Source of the DNA: an uncultured Flavobacteriaceae bacterium
GTDB lineage: Bacteria > Bacteroidota > Bacteroidia > Flavobacteriales > Flavobacteriaceae
Length of the DNA stretch: 64,000 nucleotides
Assembly (NCBI GenBank): GCA_947502975.1
Contig: CANNBV010000007.1
Location: 1 to 64,000, forward strand
Direction: 5' to 3'
The stretch's first letter is position 1, and each line of letters opens with the position of its first letter. Position numbers and translations under genes: made by a program. Positions 1 to 10,989 of the stretch are shown one piece after another. The notes beneath the pieces were generated by a model. The model saw only the letters and a program-made list of their open reading frames with translations. It did not search any database and was not told the origin of the DNA.

Positions 1-3000
1 TGAACACTTACATTTATAGTACTAAAAATTGATGTTTCAATGTCATTTCGAATAGCAGTCATATCAAATATTGCAGTACCATCACGATTATCTGAACCAT
101 CATCACATTGGTATATAGGCATTGGATTATAAGAGGCTAGCGCTGCACTACTGGGGTTGATTTCTAAGATTATTGGTGTTACTCTATAACATCCATTAGT
201 GTTTTCAACTCTTATCCATTTAGTTTCAGGTGAAAACCCTAAAGCATCTTGATAGGCTTCTGGAGTTACAATAGCATTGGTAGCGTTTTCTGCCTCGGCT
301 TGAGTTTCGTAATATGTAAAAACGAGATTCTCAGCAAGATAATTAGGGTTAATTTCTGTTTTTATATTATCTAAAGTAAGATTGAAAAAGGCTTGTCCAT
401 CATTACTATCGTCATCACATTGCGAATATACATTAGGTGCGCTAACTAGTGGCAGACTAAACACTTCAATTTCAAAGGAAGTGTCAGAGAAACAATCAGT
501 AAATGCATTGTTGGTCACTCTAGCATAAATAGTTTGTAGGTTTGTTGTAGTATTATTGAATGTATTGGGAGTAGCAATTATAGTGGTGTAGGCAGCATCT
601 TCAAAGTAAGTAACAGTGAAATCAGTATTGGATTGTCCATTTAGAATTTCAGCCTCTCTTAATGTCAAATCAAAAGTTATAAAGCCATCTGTATCTGTAC
701 CCACAGAGGTATTATCACATTCTTGAATTCTTGGGATGTCTATAGGATTTGCAGGAACAGCAGATTCGTACACTTCCAAATCAAAATTAGATACGCCAAA
801 GCAAGTAGAATTTGTATTATTTTCAGCTCTTGCATAAATAGTAGTGTTACCCGATTCAAAAGCTGTTGGAGAAGTTATTACATTATTAGCACTAACTGCA
901 TCAGCTTGAGAAATATAGTATGTAACGGTTGTTTCAGGCGTATTATTTATAATTGCACTTTGCGAAGTTAAATCAAACAGCATAGTACCATTATTGTCAT
1001 CATCACATAATCTTATCGTAGGAGCAGTATTTGCAACTGGTACCACATCAATCTCTAATTCTATTTCATCTGAATATAGACCACAAGTATTACCATTTCT
1101 ATCAAGCCTTACCCTATATTGATAACCGTCAAAAGAAAGTGGAACAACAGTAATTGTTAGTTCATTAGTTTGTGAACCTGAATATATGGCATCATCTACA
1201 ATTTGAGTCCAAATAATACCATCTGTACTTACTTCCCATTGAAAAGTCTCTGCTTCAGGAGATTCAATAATTAAACTACCTGTTGAGGTTTCACAAGCTA
1301 CGGTATTTGCAGGTTGAGTGGTTATAGTTATTGGCGCATTGTCTAAATAATCACTATTGGGAAGTGTATAACCATCCGAAGCATTATTTACTAAACCGCT
1401 TGCATCAACTGTAAAGGTATTATCACCTAAATAATCATCACCATTACCATCTGAAAAGCCTGCCTCTATAACGTCACTACAACCATCACCATCACTATCA
1501 CTATCTATGTATGAGAATATAGAATCGGTATCTAAATCGTTTAAAGTATAACCAATTTCGTTGCTATCTGGTGTAGTTTCTGCAACATCTATCCAACCAT
1601 TTACACCAAACCCTGGACCGTCAACAATGCCGTTTAAGTCAGTATCAGACAGTAAGCCTAATTCTCCAGTTTCTATGAGATCTGTAATACCGTCGTTATC
1701 ACTATCTAAATCATAAAAATCTACAATACCATCTGTATCTGTATCAATTGGACTTAAAGTAATATCATAAATATCATCTAAACCGTTTAAATCACTATCT
1801 ACACCAGAAAGTGCGACCAATGTGCCTTGGTTTTCTATAAAATCAGGAATACCATCATTATCACTGTCTAAATCAAATTCATCTTTAATACCATCGTTAT
1901 CATTGTCATTTTTAAAACAGGTTAGTTCTACAGTTCCATTAAATACAGAGGTTTCAGTTAAACTAAGAGATGTATGAACAAACTCAAACCCACCCACTTG
2001 ATTTGCAAAAAACTCAAAAGGTATTGTGCCATTTGGAGTTGGGTTAAATTTAAAATGAATTTCAGATCCAGAAATTTGTGTAATTCCAGATTCAAAAATA
2101 CCATCAAAATTTGAATCAATTTGTAACCGATCATCAGGGTCCACTAGAGTGATATTTTTATTAGAAGGTAAGATTCTAGCAATAAAAAACTCATCGTTTA
2201 CAATGGTATGTGAAATTGAACTGTTCTCAGAAAATTTGACATTTACAGGTTCAGTAAAATTGAGTGTATAACTATTTTGAGAATTTGCAGCAGGAAGTGC
2301 TGTACTCACAAAGTCACCAGCATTGTTTCCTGTAAACGTATTTATATTTCCTGAGCTGTTAGTTGATGTTAAAGCGCTACTAGGAATACTAGCATTGGTT
2401 GAACCATCTTGAAAGGTAAGTTGCGGAGCGTTAATATTTGCTAAATTTATAACAACGTCACCTCTAGATTCTGTACAATTTAGAATACCATCATTATCAT
2501 TATCAACGTCTAAATTATCTATAATACCATCATTATCTCTATCATCAGGGCAGATGCTAACAGGAATTTCTACAGATTCTAGTCGTTCTAAGGTACAGGT
2601 AATAATTCCAATTAATTTATATTTCCCTGGAAGAGTTGGAGTTATAGATGAGGTAGTTAAACCTAAATCTTGGAAACCTGAACCCGATCCGTCATCAAAC
2701 TGCCATTCAAAACTATCAAAATTTTGTGTATTTGCTGCTTCTAAAGTTACATTGGGAATACAATTGCCAAGAGCAACAAATTGTGTGTCAAAATTAATTT
2801 CTGGAGCAGAAGGAAATCCAGAATAGAAACTACCAGAAGTTGCAGCACCATTAACATTAAAGTAAGCAACATAAAGTTCATCATCTCCTTGAACTGAAAC
2901 ATTATTAGAGAGTCCAGTGATTTTATAAGTAACATAATCGGGTTTACCATCTACATTACTAGGGCCAACAGTCGAAAAATTTGAAAGTGGTAAATTATTT

Positions 3001-4178
3001 ATGGTTACACTAGCTCCAGTTTTAGTAACAATAGATAAACCACCACTGTAAACTGTATTTCCAATATCATCAATATTAGCAATATTATCAATGTTACCTC
3101 TTGTTTCACAGCTTAAAGGAGGGACGAAAAACATACCTTGATTAGCTTCGGAGTTTCCACCAACACCTTGATAAGCAAATACATCTTCGGAAGTTTCCAC
3201 ATACATATTTCCAGCTACATTATATAGATCTCCTTCAATTAAATAATAATCGCCAGCATTTATAGTTGCTACAGGTGGATTTCCATTTATACTTATAGTT
3301 GTGTTATCAAAATGAGCTACAATTAATACGTTTTCCCAAGCATTATTTCCCCCACCTTTTACAAATATATATTCACGTCCAACTTTAGAGAGTCCAGCTA
3401 TTTGATCTAGACCATAATCTCTACTTCCACCATTATCAAAACTACCATTTGCAGAACCACAATTGACAACTATAGGTTTGTCAGATGTTACTAAACACCC
3501 AATTAAACCATCTCTATTAGCAACAGTTTGGTCGAAACTATTACAAGCTATTGTATAGCTTTGTCCTTCATTTAGAGTAGCTAACACAGGAAAAGTACCC
3601 GTATAATTTTTTATAACTAAGTTAACAGGTAGGTTATCAAAAGTAACTTGAGTATTGTCTTCTGTTGCCATAACAGAAACAAAACTTAAATAATTACTTT
3701 GTGGGTTTTCATTAGTGTAAGTGCCCACTCTAAAAGTATTTCCAAGAGCAGAAGCACCTTTACTTACTAATGCACCAGCTTGTGCACCTCCACCTGCATT
3801 CATTCTAACAGAAACATAAATAGGTGCATCAGCTTCTATAATATAGCCTTTGTCACTAACTATATTACTTGTTTGCGGAGAAGAAATAAACAATTGTCCA
3901 TTACCACTTCCTATAGGAATTTCTACAGGATTTGCATTAGAGACAGTACCAGTTATATTGCTGGTTATTGGGCCTCCTATAGGAATTATTGTATATGGTA
4001 CGTTACCATTAGTTGGCGTAGATAAATAAAAGTATTGATCTTCTGGGTTTGCATTACCAAATTCTGCACTCGTTAAAGGTGGTATGTAATGTTTTTTACT
4101 TAATTGTGAAAAGCCTTTATAGCTTATTAGAATAATTAAGCATATAAGCAGTTTTTTTAGAAGATTATTATTAATCAT
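1..4178 (-). CDS. Giant secreted protein with IgGFc-binding-like N-terminus, TSP3-like repeats and CDD repeats (partial, C-terminus beyond window)
   Basis: An open minus-strand frame starts at the ATG at 4178 (MINNNLLKKLL) and is still open at base 1, so 1,392 codons are visible. A signal peptide ends near residue 25 (GFSQ). Residues about 30-450 resemble the N-terminal domain of IgGFc-binding proteins, with phrases such as DKPIVVNCGS and GLDQIAGLSKVG. Asp-rich calcium-binding runs of thrombospondin type 3 style follow at about 540-570 (DDRDNDGIIDNLDVDNDNDG) and again at about 750-920. From about residue 1050 at least four copies of the repeat used by the downstream giants appear (for example LCDDDNNGTMLFDL). 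The architecture and neighbours suggest a T9SS-secreted surface or adhesion protein; its sorting domain would lie outside the window. Ligand unknown. Confidence 0.88.
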   Translation of the reverse strand, partial: MINNNLLKKLLICLIILISYKGFSQLSKKHYIPPLTSAEFGNANPEDQYFYLSTPTNGNVPYTIIPIGGPITSNITGTVSNANPVEIPIGSGNGQLFISSPQTSNIVSDKGYIIEADAPIYVSVRMNAGGGAQAGALVSKGASALGNTFRVGTYTNENPQSNYLSFVSVMATEDNTQVTFDNLPVNLVIKNYTGTFPVLATLNEGQSYTIACNSFDQTVANRDGLIGCLVTSDKPIVVNCGSANGSFDNGGSRDYGLDQIAGLSKVGREYIFVKGGGNNAWENVLIVAHFDNTTISINGNPPVATINAGDYYLIEGDLYNVAGNMYVETSEDVFAYQGVGGNSEANQGMFFVPPLSCETRGNIDNIANIDDIGNTVYSGGLSIVTKTGASVTINNLPLSNFSTVGPSNVDGKPDYVTYKITGLSNNVSVQGDDELYVAYFNVNGAATSGSFYSGFPSAPEINFDTQFVALGNCIPNVTLEAANTQNFDSFEWQFDDGSGSGFQDLGLTTSSITPTLPGKYKLIGIITCTLERLESVEIPVSICPDDRDNDGIIDNLDVDNDNDGILNCTESRGDVVINLANINAPQLTFQDGSTNASIPSSALTSTNSSGNINTFTGNNAGDFVSTALPAANSQNSYTLNFTEPVNVKFSENSSISHTIVNDEFFIARILPSNKNITLVDPDDRLQIDSNFDGIFESGITQISGSEIHFKFNPTPNGTIPFEFFANQVGGFEFVHTSLSLTETSVFNGTVELTCFKNDNDNDGIKDEFDLDSDNDGIPDFIENQGTLVALSGVDSDLNGLDDIYDITLSPIDTDTDGIVDFYDLDSDNDGITDLIETGELGLLSDTDLNGIVDGPGFGVNGWIDVAETTPDSNEIGYTLNDLDTDSIFSYIDSDSDGDGCSDVIEAGFSDGNGDDYLGDNTFTVDASGLVNNASDGYTLPNSDYLDNAPITITTQPANTVACETSTGSLIIESPEAETFQWEVSTDGIIWTQIVDDAIYSGSQTNELTITVVPLSFDGYQYRVRLDRNGNTCGLYSDEIELEIDVVPVANTAPTIRLCDDDNNGTMLFDLTSQSAIINNTPETTVTYYISQADAVSANNVITSPTAFESGNTTIYARAENNTNSTCFGVSNFDLEVYESAVPANPIDIPRIQECDNTSVGTDTDGFITFDLTLREAEILNGQSNTDFTVTYFEDAAYTTIIATPNTFNNTTTNLQTIYARVTNNAFTDCFSDTSFEIEVFSLPLVSAPNVYSQCDDDSNDGQAFFNLTLDNIKTEINPNYLAENLVFTYYETQAEAENATNAIVTPEAYQDALGFSPETKWIRVENTNGCYRVTPIILEINPSSAALASYNPMPIYQCDDGSDNRDGTAIFDMTAIRNDIETSIFSTINVSV

Positions 4179-4329
4179 TTAAAATATGGGACTATTTTTC
4201 TTAAACAAGCATTAAATATATACTATTTAAGTTTTTTAGACTTAAATAAACGATTAAGGTTTAATTTTTAATGATTAAAAACGAAGATTGTTAGCAAAAT
4301 TTAGTAAAATCCACGAAAAATTTAAGTGC

Positions 4330-7300
4330 TTACCGTTTAAGTGTAAAATGTCCGCGTATATCAAATTCATCACCTTTATAGAAAACATGGGCCGTAAACC
4401 AGTAATCGTTAGAAGGCATATTTTGACCATTGTAGGTTCCATCCCAACCAGGAGAATTATAACCTAAGCTTTTTATTAGTTTTCCATATTGATTATAAAT
4501 ATAAATAATGGTACCCTCTAACTGTTCAACTCCAGTAATATGCCATGTATCAAAATAGCCATCGTTATTTGGTGTTAAAAACTTTGGAGTATCAATGACT
4601 ACAACCTCTTTTGATGTTGATGTACAGCCATTTAAATCTATAACAGTGATTAAACGAGGTCCTATAGGAACATTTTGAAAGAAATTTGATAATTGTGGTT
4701 CACCATCATCTAATTTATATAGATAATCACCAATACCACTTACGGTGATAGTTATATTATTTGGATCTGAAAAATCCACTGTTTCGGTAAAGTCTATTGT
4801 TGCTTGTTCAGACTCGATGACATTAAATATTTTAGTCGTAGAACATCCATATTTTGTAGTTATTTTAACGCTATATTCTCCTATGTCTTCAATGTCTATA
4901 TTGGCTGTTGTCTGCCCAAATGGCATCCATAAGTATGAATCTTCTTGGTACCCAGTTTCAGCAGTAACCACTAAAGGGAAATTTTCTAAGCAAATGACTT
5001 GGTCTCCTATATCATTTATGGGCTTTCTACGCACATAAGCCATAAAACTGGTAGTACTATAGCAACCAGTTATGTTGTTTTCAATACGAGCAAATAGTTT
5101 TTCTTCCGTCTCAATTTCATGAAGGTTATCAAGTTTATTGTTTTTTCCATTTGCATCTTCTTCTGTAGTATAATAGCTAACCTCATAAAGATTTGAACTT
5201 TGAGAACCTAAAACGTCAGAGTCGTTTGCAGATAAGTTAAACGTATATTTATTGTCGTAGTCTTCATCGCATGCCTCTATATCTGTAGGCTGATTAGCAA
5301 TAGGCAATGGGTTTACGATGAGTTGAAACGGATATATATAGTGGCAGCCTCTTACAGCCGATTCTATTCTAATATAAATAGTATCAGCTGTGGTGTTATA
5401 TGTGTAATCTGTACTTAAAGGTGTATTGCCAGCTTCTGCATCTACTTCGTTATTGTAATAGGTTATTATGGCATCTGCATCGTCAGCTACAATAACACTA
5501 TTTATATCATTAAGATTGAAATATTTGGTTGGGTTATCACAGATTTCATAAGTTTGAAATTCTACGATTGCTGGAGGCGATGTAACGACCAATTCTTGCT
5601 GAATTACATTATAACAATTAGCTGAAACATTAAATACTTTAATATAAATGATCTGAGGGTTAGAAATATTAGTATAATTAATAGGATCGGAAATTGCTGC
5701 TGAATCATCACTGATAAGTTCCTCATCATCAAAATAAGAGACGATAATATTACCAGATGGAGTAGGGAATAGGCTATTTTCATTAGTAGAAATATCAAAA
5801 ACAACAGTTTCATCATAATCTACATCACACAATGTAATTGTAGGTACTTGATTGGGATAGTCGTGTATTATAGTTGTAAATTCAGTATTGCTAAAACACC
5901 CTGTGACTTTATTTTCAATACGTACATAAATGGTTTGTGCGTTTTGTGCATTATAGTTTTCATCAAGAGGGTTTTCACCATTAAGGGCATCAGCATCAGT
6001 TTCATGATAGGTGATTTCAAAATCAGTAGTATTTTGACCGCCTAAAATTGAAGGTTTCTGAAGTGATAAGTCGAATATCTCAAAACCGTCAGCAGTTACA
6101 TCATCACATGCCTCCATATTAAGAGGCTGATTAGCAATAGGCAATGGGTTTACGATGAGTTGAAACGGATATACATAGTGGCAGCCTCTTACAGCCGATT
6201 CTATTCTAATATAAATAGTATCAGCTGTGGTGTTATATGTGTAATCTGTACTTAAAGGTGTATTGCCAGCTTCTGCATCTACTTCGTTATTGTAATAGGT
6301 TATTATGGCATCTGCATCGTCAGCTACAATAACACTATTTATATCATTAAGATTGAAATATTTGGTTGGGTTATCACAGATTTCATAAGTTTGAAATTCT
6401 ACGATTGCTGGAGGCGATGTAACGACCAATTCTTGCTGAATTACATTATAACAATTAGCTGAAACATTAAATACTTTAATATAAATGATCTGAGGGTTAG
6501 AAATATTAGTATAATTAATAGGATCTGAAATTGCTGCTGAATCATCACTGATAAGTTCCTCATCATCAAAATAAGAGACGATAATATTACCAGATGGAGT
6601 AGGGAATAGGCTATTTTCATTAGTAGAAATATCAAAAACAACAGTTTCATCATAATCTACATCACACAATGTAATTGTAGGTACTTGATTGGGATGATCG
6701 TGTACTATAGTTGTAAATTCAGTATTGCTAAAACACCCTGTGACTTTATTTTCAATACGGACATAAATGGTTTGTGCGTTTTGTGCATTATAGTTTTCAT
6801 CAAGAGGGTTTTCACCATTAAGGGCATCAGCATCAGTTTCATGATAGGTGATTTCAAAATCAGTAGTATTTTGACCGCCTAAAATTGAAGGTTTCTGAAG
6901 TGATAAGTCGAATATCTCAAAACCATCAGCAGTTACATCATCACATGCCTCCATATTAAGAGGCTGATTAGCAATAGGCAATGGGTTTACGATGAGTTGA
7001 AACGGATATACATAGTGGCAGCCTCTTACAGCCGATTCTATTCTAATATAAATAGTATCAGCTGTGGTGTTATATGTGTAATCTGTACTTAAAGGTGTAT
7101 TGCCAGCTTCTGCATCGGCTTCATTACTGTAATAGGTTATTATGGCATCTGCATCGTCAGCTACAATAACATTATTTATATCATTAAGATTGAAATATTT
7201 GGTTGGGTTATCACAGATTTCATAAGTTTGAAATTCTACGATTGCTGGAGGTAAATCTACTTGAAGATCTATAGGTAAACTTACCGCACAGTTAGAAATT

Positions 7301-10300
7301 GTATTATTAATTTTGATAAAGACCGTTTCTGGATTACTAATGTTATTATAATTTTCTGGATCTATAATGATATCATTGTTATTATCTACACCATCCTGCG
7401 ATTTATGGTAAGTTATCACTAGGTTATTTTGTCTTACATCTAATATTTGCAATTCAGATTCTGTTAAATCAAAAGTTACAAAGCCATCATAATTATCATC
7501 ACACATTACCAATGGTGTAGGTTCTGTGGTTTCTGGTACTTGAACTATACTGAGCAAAAAGTCAGTAAGTCCATGACAATATGTGCCATTGGAGATACGC
7601 ACATAAATTTGTTGAGGATTGGCATTATTTGTAAAAATAGGATCAATAGGATTAAATCCATTTTCTGCGTCGTAACTACTGGTATGTAGAGTTACTGTTA
7701 AATCATCATTTATGCCTTCTTTAATTTCTTCTACAGTTTGAGTTAAATCAAAGGTTTCAACACCATCATTAGAAATATCGTCACAAACAATTATGTTTTT
7801 AGGTTCATTAAAAAGTGGAATAGAGCCTACTTCTAAGCTGAAAGATGAGGTACCATAACATTCTTGATCTGTGAAACTTTCAACTCTAACATGAATAGTT
7901 TGTGGGTTTGATGTATTTTGGTAGATACTATACTTATCAATTTGATTTGTGCGGTCTATCGCGTCTTGAGCTGTTTCAAAATAGAGTACTTGTTTTCCCC
8001 ATTGGCCATTTAAAACCTCATTATCCTTTTCATAAAAATAAAAGTCAGCGACATCATTTGTTCCAGATTCACAGTTTTCGAAAATAGAAATTTCGGGAAA
8101 AACAGGAAGGGTATTTACATTTATATACACGAATGAGATATTAAAACAAGATGTTGTTTCACTTTTCACTCTAAAATAAATGTACTGGTTAGTAGCATTG
8201 AAATTTTCAGGATCTTCTATTGGTGTTTCACTATTAAAGGCACGCCAATAATCATCATAATATGTAATTTCTAAGTCTGAAGTATCAGGCACAATTTCTG
8301 GAACAACAAGTGTTAAGTCTACTATAGAAAATGCATCTTGATCATCGTCACAAACTATTATGGATTGTGGATAGTTTACTGTAGGTGCAGTAATAATGTT
8401 TATTTCAAGAGGTTTTATAGCAACGCATCCGCTTTGAGGATTAGAAACCCTAGTATAGATAGTTTGTGGGTTAAATGAGTTATAGAATGTGGGAGGTAAT
8501 CTATTTTCATCATTTTGGGCGTCAATTTCTGTTAAATAATATTCAATAGAAACAGGAGATATGCCTTCGGTTAAATCACCACTAAAAGTATCTAAAATGA
8601 TTGAAGTGTAACCGTCGGTATCTGTATCGCAATAATCAACGCTATCAATATCTGGTAATTCTAATGCAGGATTTATAACTAATTCTACTAATACATTTAC
8701 TTTACAAATATCATCAATAACAGTGGTGTAAAGTGTTTTTGGACTCGAAGATACTGTGACTGGTATAGTTTCATTAAGAGGGTTAACTTGATTGTCTAAA
8801 TCGTCTTGACTGTCGTAAAAGACAACATCAATATCTCCATATTCACCTTTAATATCTTCCTCAATGCTTCTTAGGTCAAAATCTTCAATACCATCATTTG
8901 AAAAATCATCACAAACAACATAACTATTATAATCAATTCCAAATTCTACAAGATTGGTCTGTAATTCTAAAGTAGTGATTGAAAAACACCCAGTAGTTTC
9001 ATCATAAACTCTAACAAATAGCAGTTGGTAAAATTCTGAAGTATTTGTAAACGCAGTTTCATTGGTTATTGAGTTGTCGCCAGATAAGGCATCTGCTTCA
9101 GTAAGATGAAAAGTTGTAGTTGCTCCAGTTACACCATTTAATATACTGGTCAGTGCTGAGGTTAAATCAAATTCTGCAAAACCATCAGAGTTCTCCTCAC
9201 ACGCATTAATCCAATGTCTGTCTGTGATATTTATATCAGGATTTGGTTGAACAGTCACGTCTATTGTAGTGGTTGCATGACAACCAGAAAACGAATCATA
9301 AACTCTCACAAACAAATTATCCGTTGGATTAGTATTAGTGTAAGTAGAAAATATTGGAAAGAAACCTGTGTCTGCATCTTGCTGAGAATAATGATACGTA
9401 ACAATTAAAGTATTATCGCCTCCAGTTATTTCATTATTTGATAATGATAAATCTATCTCTTTAAATCCATCATTATCTAAATCATCACAAACTAAAACAG
9501 GTTCGGGTTTATTTATTGTAGGGGCTTCATTAACAATTAAATTGAATGTTGGGTATGCTATACATCCATTATTTAAATCTTCGATCTTTACATAAATAAT
9601 TTGTGGACTACTAATATTAGTGTATGGAGAAGTTATAGGATTGTTATTATTCCTAGCATCATCTTCCGAAAGATGATATGATATATCATATGAGCCAAAG
9701 GGAACTGAGTTGAGTATTTCAAAATATTTTAAATTCAAATCGAAATTTTCTGTACCATCATTACTATTATCATCGCACAGAATAAAATCTGTGATATCTC
9801 CTGAGATTTGCTCTCCGCCAAGTATTATTGCAATCTCGTCGTCAATGACACATGTGGAGTTATTCAATGTTATTGTGATTTCTACTTTGTAGTTTCCAGA
9901 TGTACTGGCAGTATATTGAGAGGTAGTTGCTCCAGGAATTGGAGTATCACTATCATTTAAATACCAGGCATAGGTTGCTAAGCTATTATTGATATCGGCA
10001 TTTAAATCTACTTTATTGGCACAGGTGGAAATATCTTCTCCTAAATCTATAGAGGCATTAAAACTATTACCTTCAATAAATACAGCAGAGTCAAAATTTT
10101 GATCATCTTGATCGGCTATCACCAGTTTAATGTGATATGTTACATTCGGAATTATTGCTGCATTTGCTGTTAAGACCGTAGTTCTACCATTAAAATTTGT
10201 GTCACCTTGATTGTTTCCTTGAAAGTAAGCTTCGTTTTGTGCTGGGCAAAACCCAACTACTTCTTCTCTAATTGTAGTCGTATTTACAGCTGTATTGGTA

Positions 10301-10845
10301 CTTGGAATTAAAGCAATGTTTTCATATGGATCTAAAGTTCCTGCTTCTTTTATTAAAAAAGCAAAACCATCACTGTAACTACATGGGTTTGTTAAATAAT
10401 ATTCTTCTGAAGCTAAGAGGTAGTTAAACTGAATTTGATTTGAAAACGAAACAAAATCAAATTCTATCGTAGTAGCATTCATAGTATTTATAATACCTAA
10501 AGCATTTTCCAAATCTGAATCAGTTCCCCAGCTTTCTTCACCTTCATTTAGGTTAGTGGAGATTATTGCGTTACCTGCTGAATTTACACTTCCTGTAGAA
10601 AGAACAATACCATTTTCAAATGGGAAATTTGAGTTGCTTTTTTCAAAATACCCATAGCTTTCTAAATTATTGACACTACCATTAATGTTAGAAGAAATAT
10701 TACTGATTTCTACACAACCTTGGGCTAAGTTATTTAAAATCAGTTGTTCTAAAGGAATAGAGCTATCTGTAGTTATTTGTTGACTAGAAGCATTAGGGAT
10801 AAAAAAAACAAATGTGAAAAGAGTTAGAACGTAAAAATTCTTCAT
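4330..10845 (-). CDS. Giant T9SS type B sorting-domain protein with choice-of-anchor-L-type N-terminus and 17 CDD repeats
   Basis: 2,171 residues starting at ATG 10845. A signal peptide ends around residue 21 (NASSQ). Residues about 22-265 match the choice-of-anchor-L type domain (FPFENGIVLSTGS, ATTIEFDFVS, NYLLASEEYY). An Ig-like PKD-type segment follows at about 270-345. I count 17 repeats of roughly 90 residues, each opening with a variant of CDDxxxDGxxxFDL and ending with a tIYVRVeN..tGC strand. The last ~85 residues form a type B (gliding motility-associated) sorting domain with FLTPNNDGYFDTWHITG and a final FTLKR. Predicted to be exported by Sec, moved across the outer membrane by T9SS and kept at or released from the surface. 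Two near-identical 279-residue blocks sit in the C-terminal third. Adhesion is an inference. Confidence 0.93.
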   Translation of the reverse strand: MKNFYVLTLFTFVFFIPNASSQQITTDSSIPLEQLILNNLAQGCVEISNISSNINGSVNNLESYGYFEKSNSNFPFENGIVLSTGSVNSAGNAIISTNLNEGEESWGTDSDLENALGIINTMNATTIEFDFVSFSNQIQFNYLLASEEYYLTNPCSYSDGFAFLIKEAGTLDPYENIALIPSTNTAVNTTTIREEVVGFCPAQNEAYFQGNNQGDTNFNGRTTVLTANAAIIPNVTYHIKLVIADQDDQNFDSAVFIEGNSFNASIDLGEDISTCANKVDLNADINNSLATYAWYLNDSDTPIPGATTSQYTASTSGNYKVEITITLNNSTCVIDDEIAIILGGEQISGDITDFILCDDNSNDGTENFDLNLKYFEILNSVPFGSYDISYHLSEDDARNNNNPITSPYTNISSPQIIYVKIEDLNNGCIAYPTFNLIVNEAPTINKPEPVLVCDDLDNDGFKEIDLSLSNNEITGGDNTLIVTYHYSQQDADTGFFPIFSTYTNTNPTDNLFVRVYDSFSGCHATTTIDVTVQPNPDINITDRHWINACEENSDGFAEFDLTSALTSILNGVTGATTTFHLTEADALSGDNSITNETAFTNTSEFYQLLFVRVYDETTGCFSITTLELQTNLVEFGIDYNSYVVCDDFSNDGIEDFDLRSIEEDIKGEYGDIDVVFYDSQDDLDNQVNPLNETIPVTVSSSPKTLYTTVIDDICKVNVLVELVINPALELPDIDSVDYCDTDTDGYTSIILDTFSGDLTEGISPVSIEYYLTEIDAQNDENRLPPTFYNSFNPQTIYTRVSNPQSGCVAIKPLEINIITAPTVNYPQSIIVCDDDQDAFSIVDLTLVVPEIVPDTSDLEITYYDDYWRAFNSETPIEDPENFNATNQYIYFRVKSETTSCFNISFVYINVNTLPVFPEISIFENCESGTNDVADFYFYEKDNEVLNGQWGKQVLYFETAQDAIDRTNQIDKYSIYQNTSNPQTIHVRVESFTDQECYGTSSFSLEVGSIPLFNEPKNIIVCDDISNDGVETFDLTQTVEEIKEGINDDLTVTLHTSSYDAENGFNPIDPIFTNNANPQQIYVRISNGTYCHGLTDFLLSIVQVPETTEPTPLVMCDDNYDGFVTFDLTESELQILDVRQNNLVITYHKSQDGVDNNNDIIIDPENYNNISNPETVFIKINNTISNCAVSLPIDLQVDLPPAIVEFQTYEICDNPTKYFNLNDINNVIVADDADAIITYYSNEADAEAGNTPLSTDYTYNTTADTIYIRIESAVRGCHYVYPFQLIVNPLPIANQPLNMEACDDVTADGFEIFDLSLQKPSILGGQNTTDFEITYHETDADALNGENPLDENYNAQNAQTIYVRIENKVTGCFSNTEFTTIVHDHPNQVPTITLCDVDYDETVVFDISTNENSLFPTPSGNIIVSYFDDEELISDDSAAISDPINYTNISNPQIIYIKVFNVSANCYNVIQQELVVTSPPAIVEFQTYEICDNPTKYFNLNDINSVIVADDADAIITYYNNEVDAEAGNTPLSTDYTYNTTADTIYIRIESAVRGCHYVYPFQLIVNPLPIANQPLNMEACDDVTADGFEIFDLSLQKPSILGGQNTTDFEITYHETDADALNGENPLDENYNAQNAQTIYVRIENKVTGCFSNTEFTTIIHDYPNQVPTITLCDVDYDETVVFDISTNENSLFPTPSGNIIVSYFDDEELISDDSAAISDPINYTNISNPQIIYIKVFNVSANCYNVIQQELVVTSPPAIVEFQTYEICDNPTKYFNLNDINSVIVADDADAIITYYNNEVDAEAGNTPLSTDYTYNTTADTIYIRIESAVRGCHYIYPFQLIVNPLPIANQPTDIEACDEDYDNKYTFNLSANDSDVLGSQSSNLYEVSYYTTEEDANGKNNKLDNLHEIETEEKLFARIENNITGCYSTTSFMAYVRRKPINDIGDQVICLENFPLVVTAETGYQEDSYLWMPFGQTTANIDIEDIGEYSVKITTKYGCSTTKIFNVIESEQATIDFTETVDFSDPNNITITVSGIGDYLYKLDDGEPQLSNFFQNVPIGPRLITVIDLNGCTSTSKEVVVIDTPKFLTPNNDGYFDTWHITGVEQLEGTIIYIYNQYGKLIKSLGYNSPGWDGTYNGQNMPSNDYWFTAHVFYKGDEFDIRGHFTLKR
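5290..7248 (-). repeat. Tandem 837-bp (279-residue) in-frame repeat inside the giant T9SS protein
   Basis: The DNA from about 7248 down to 6412 is repeated almost without change from about 6411 to 5575, and a third partial copy runs to about 5290. The offset is exactly 837 bp, a multiple of three. Each unit encodes three ~93-residue repeats beginning with EICDNPTKYFNL, MEACDDVTADG and ITLCDVDYDE. Only a few substitutions separate the copies, for example HDHPNQ against HDYPNQ and YSNEADAEAG against YNNEVDAEAG, so the duplication is recent or kept uniform by recombination. Confidence 0.95.
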
Positions 10846-10895
10846 GTAGTTGATTTAACTAGTTAGCTAGGGCATACCAACTTCTTCATTAATAG

Positions 10896-10904
10896 CAAAG
10901 TAAA
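10896..10904 (-). promoter_or_regulatory. Putative -7 element shared by the two paralogous giant genes
   Basis: On the minus strand the site reads TTTACTTTG, one mismatch from the Bacteroidota -7 consensus TAnnTTTG. The same nine bases occur at nearly the same distance (53 against 54 bases) upstream of the start codon I favour for the next paralogue. No clear -33 TTG was found. Confidence 0.35.
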
Positions 10905-10989
10905 TGTAGAATTTTATGAATAAAAAAACGTCACCAATACAAGGTATATTTTTAGAAAAAAGACGAACTGTTAAAAATATAGGATATAA

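Noticed and set aside
723-971. Plus-strand open frame inside the partial giant gene
   Set aside because: Shadow of the strongly coding minus-strand frame; no coding character of its own. The same holds for all other short frames opposite the giant genes.
5290-7248. Regular repeats that could suggest a CRISPR or VNTR array
   Set aside because: The period is 837 bp, in frame and inside one open reading frame; no short repeat-spacer pattern.
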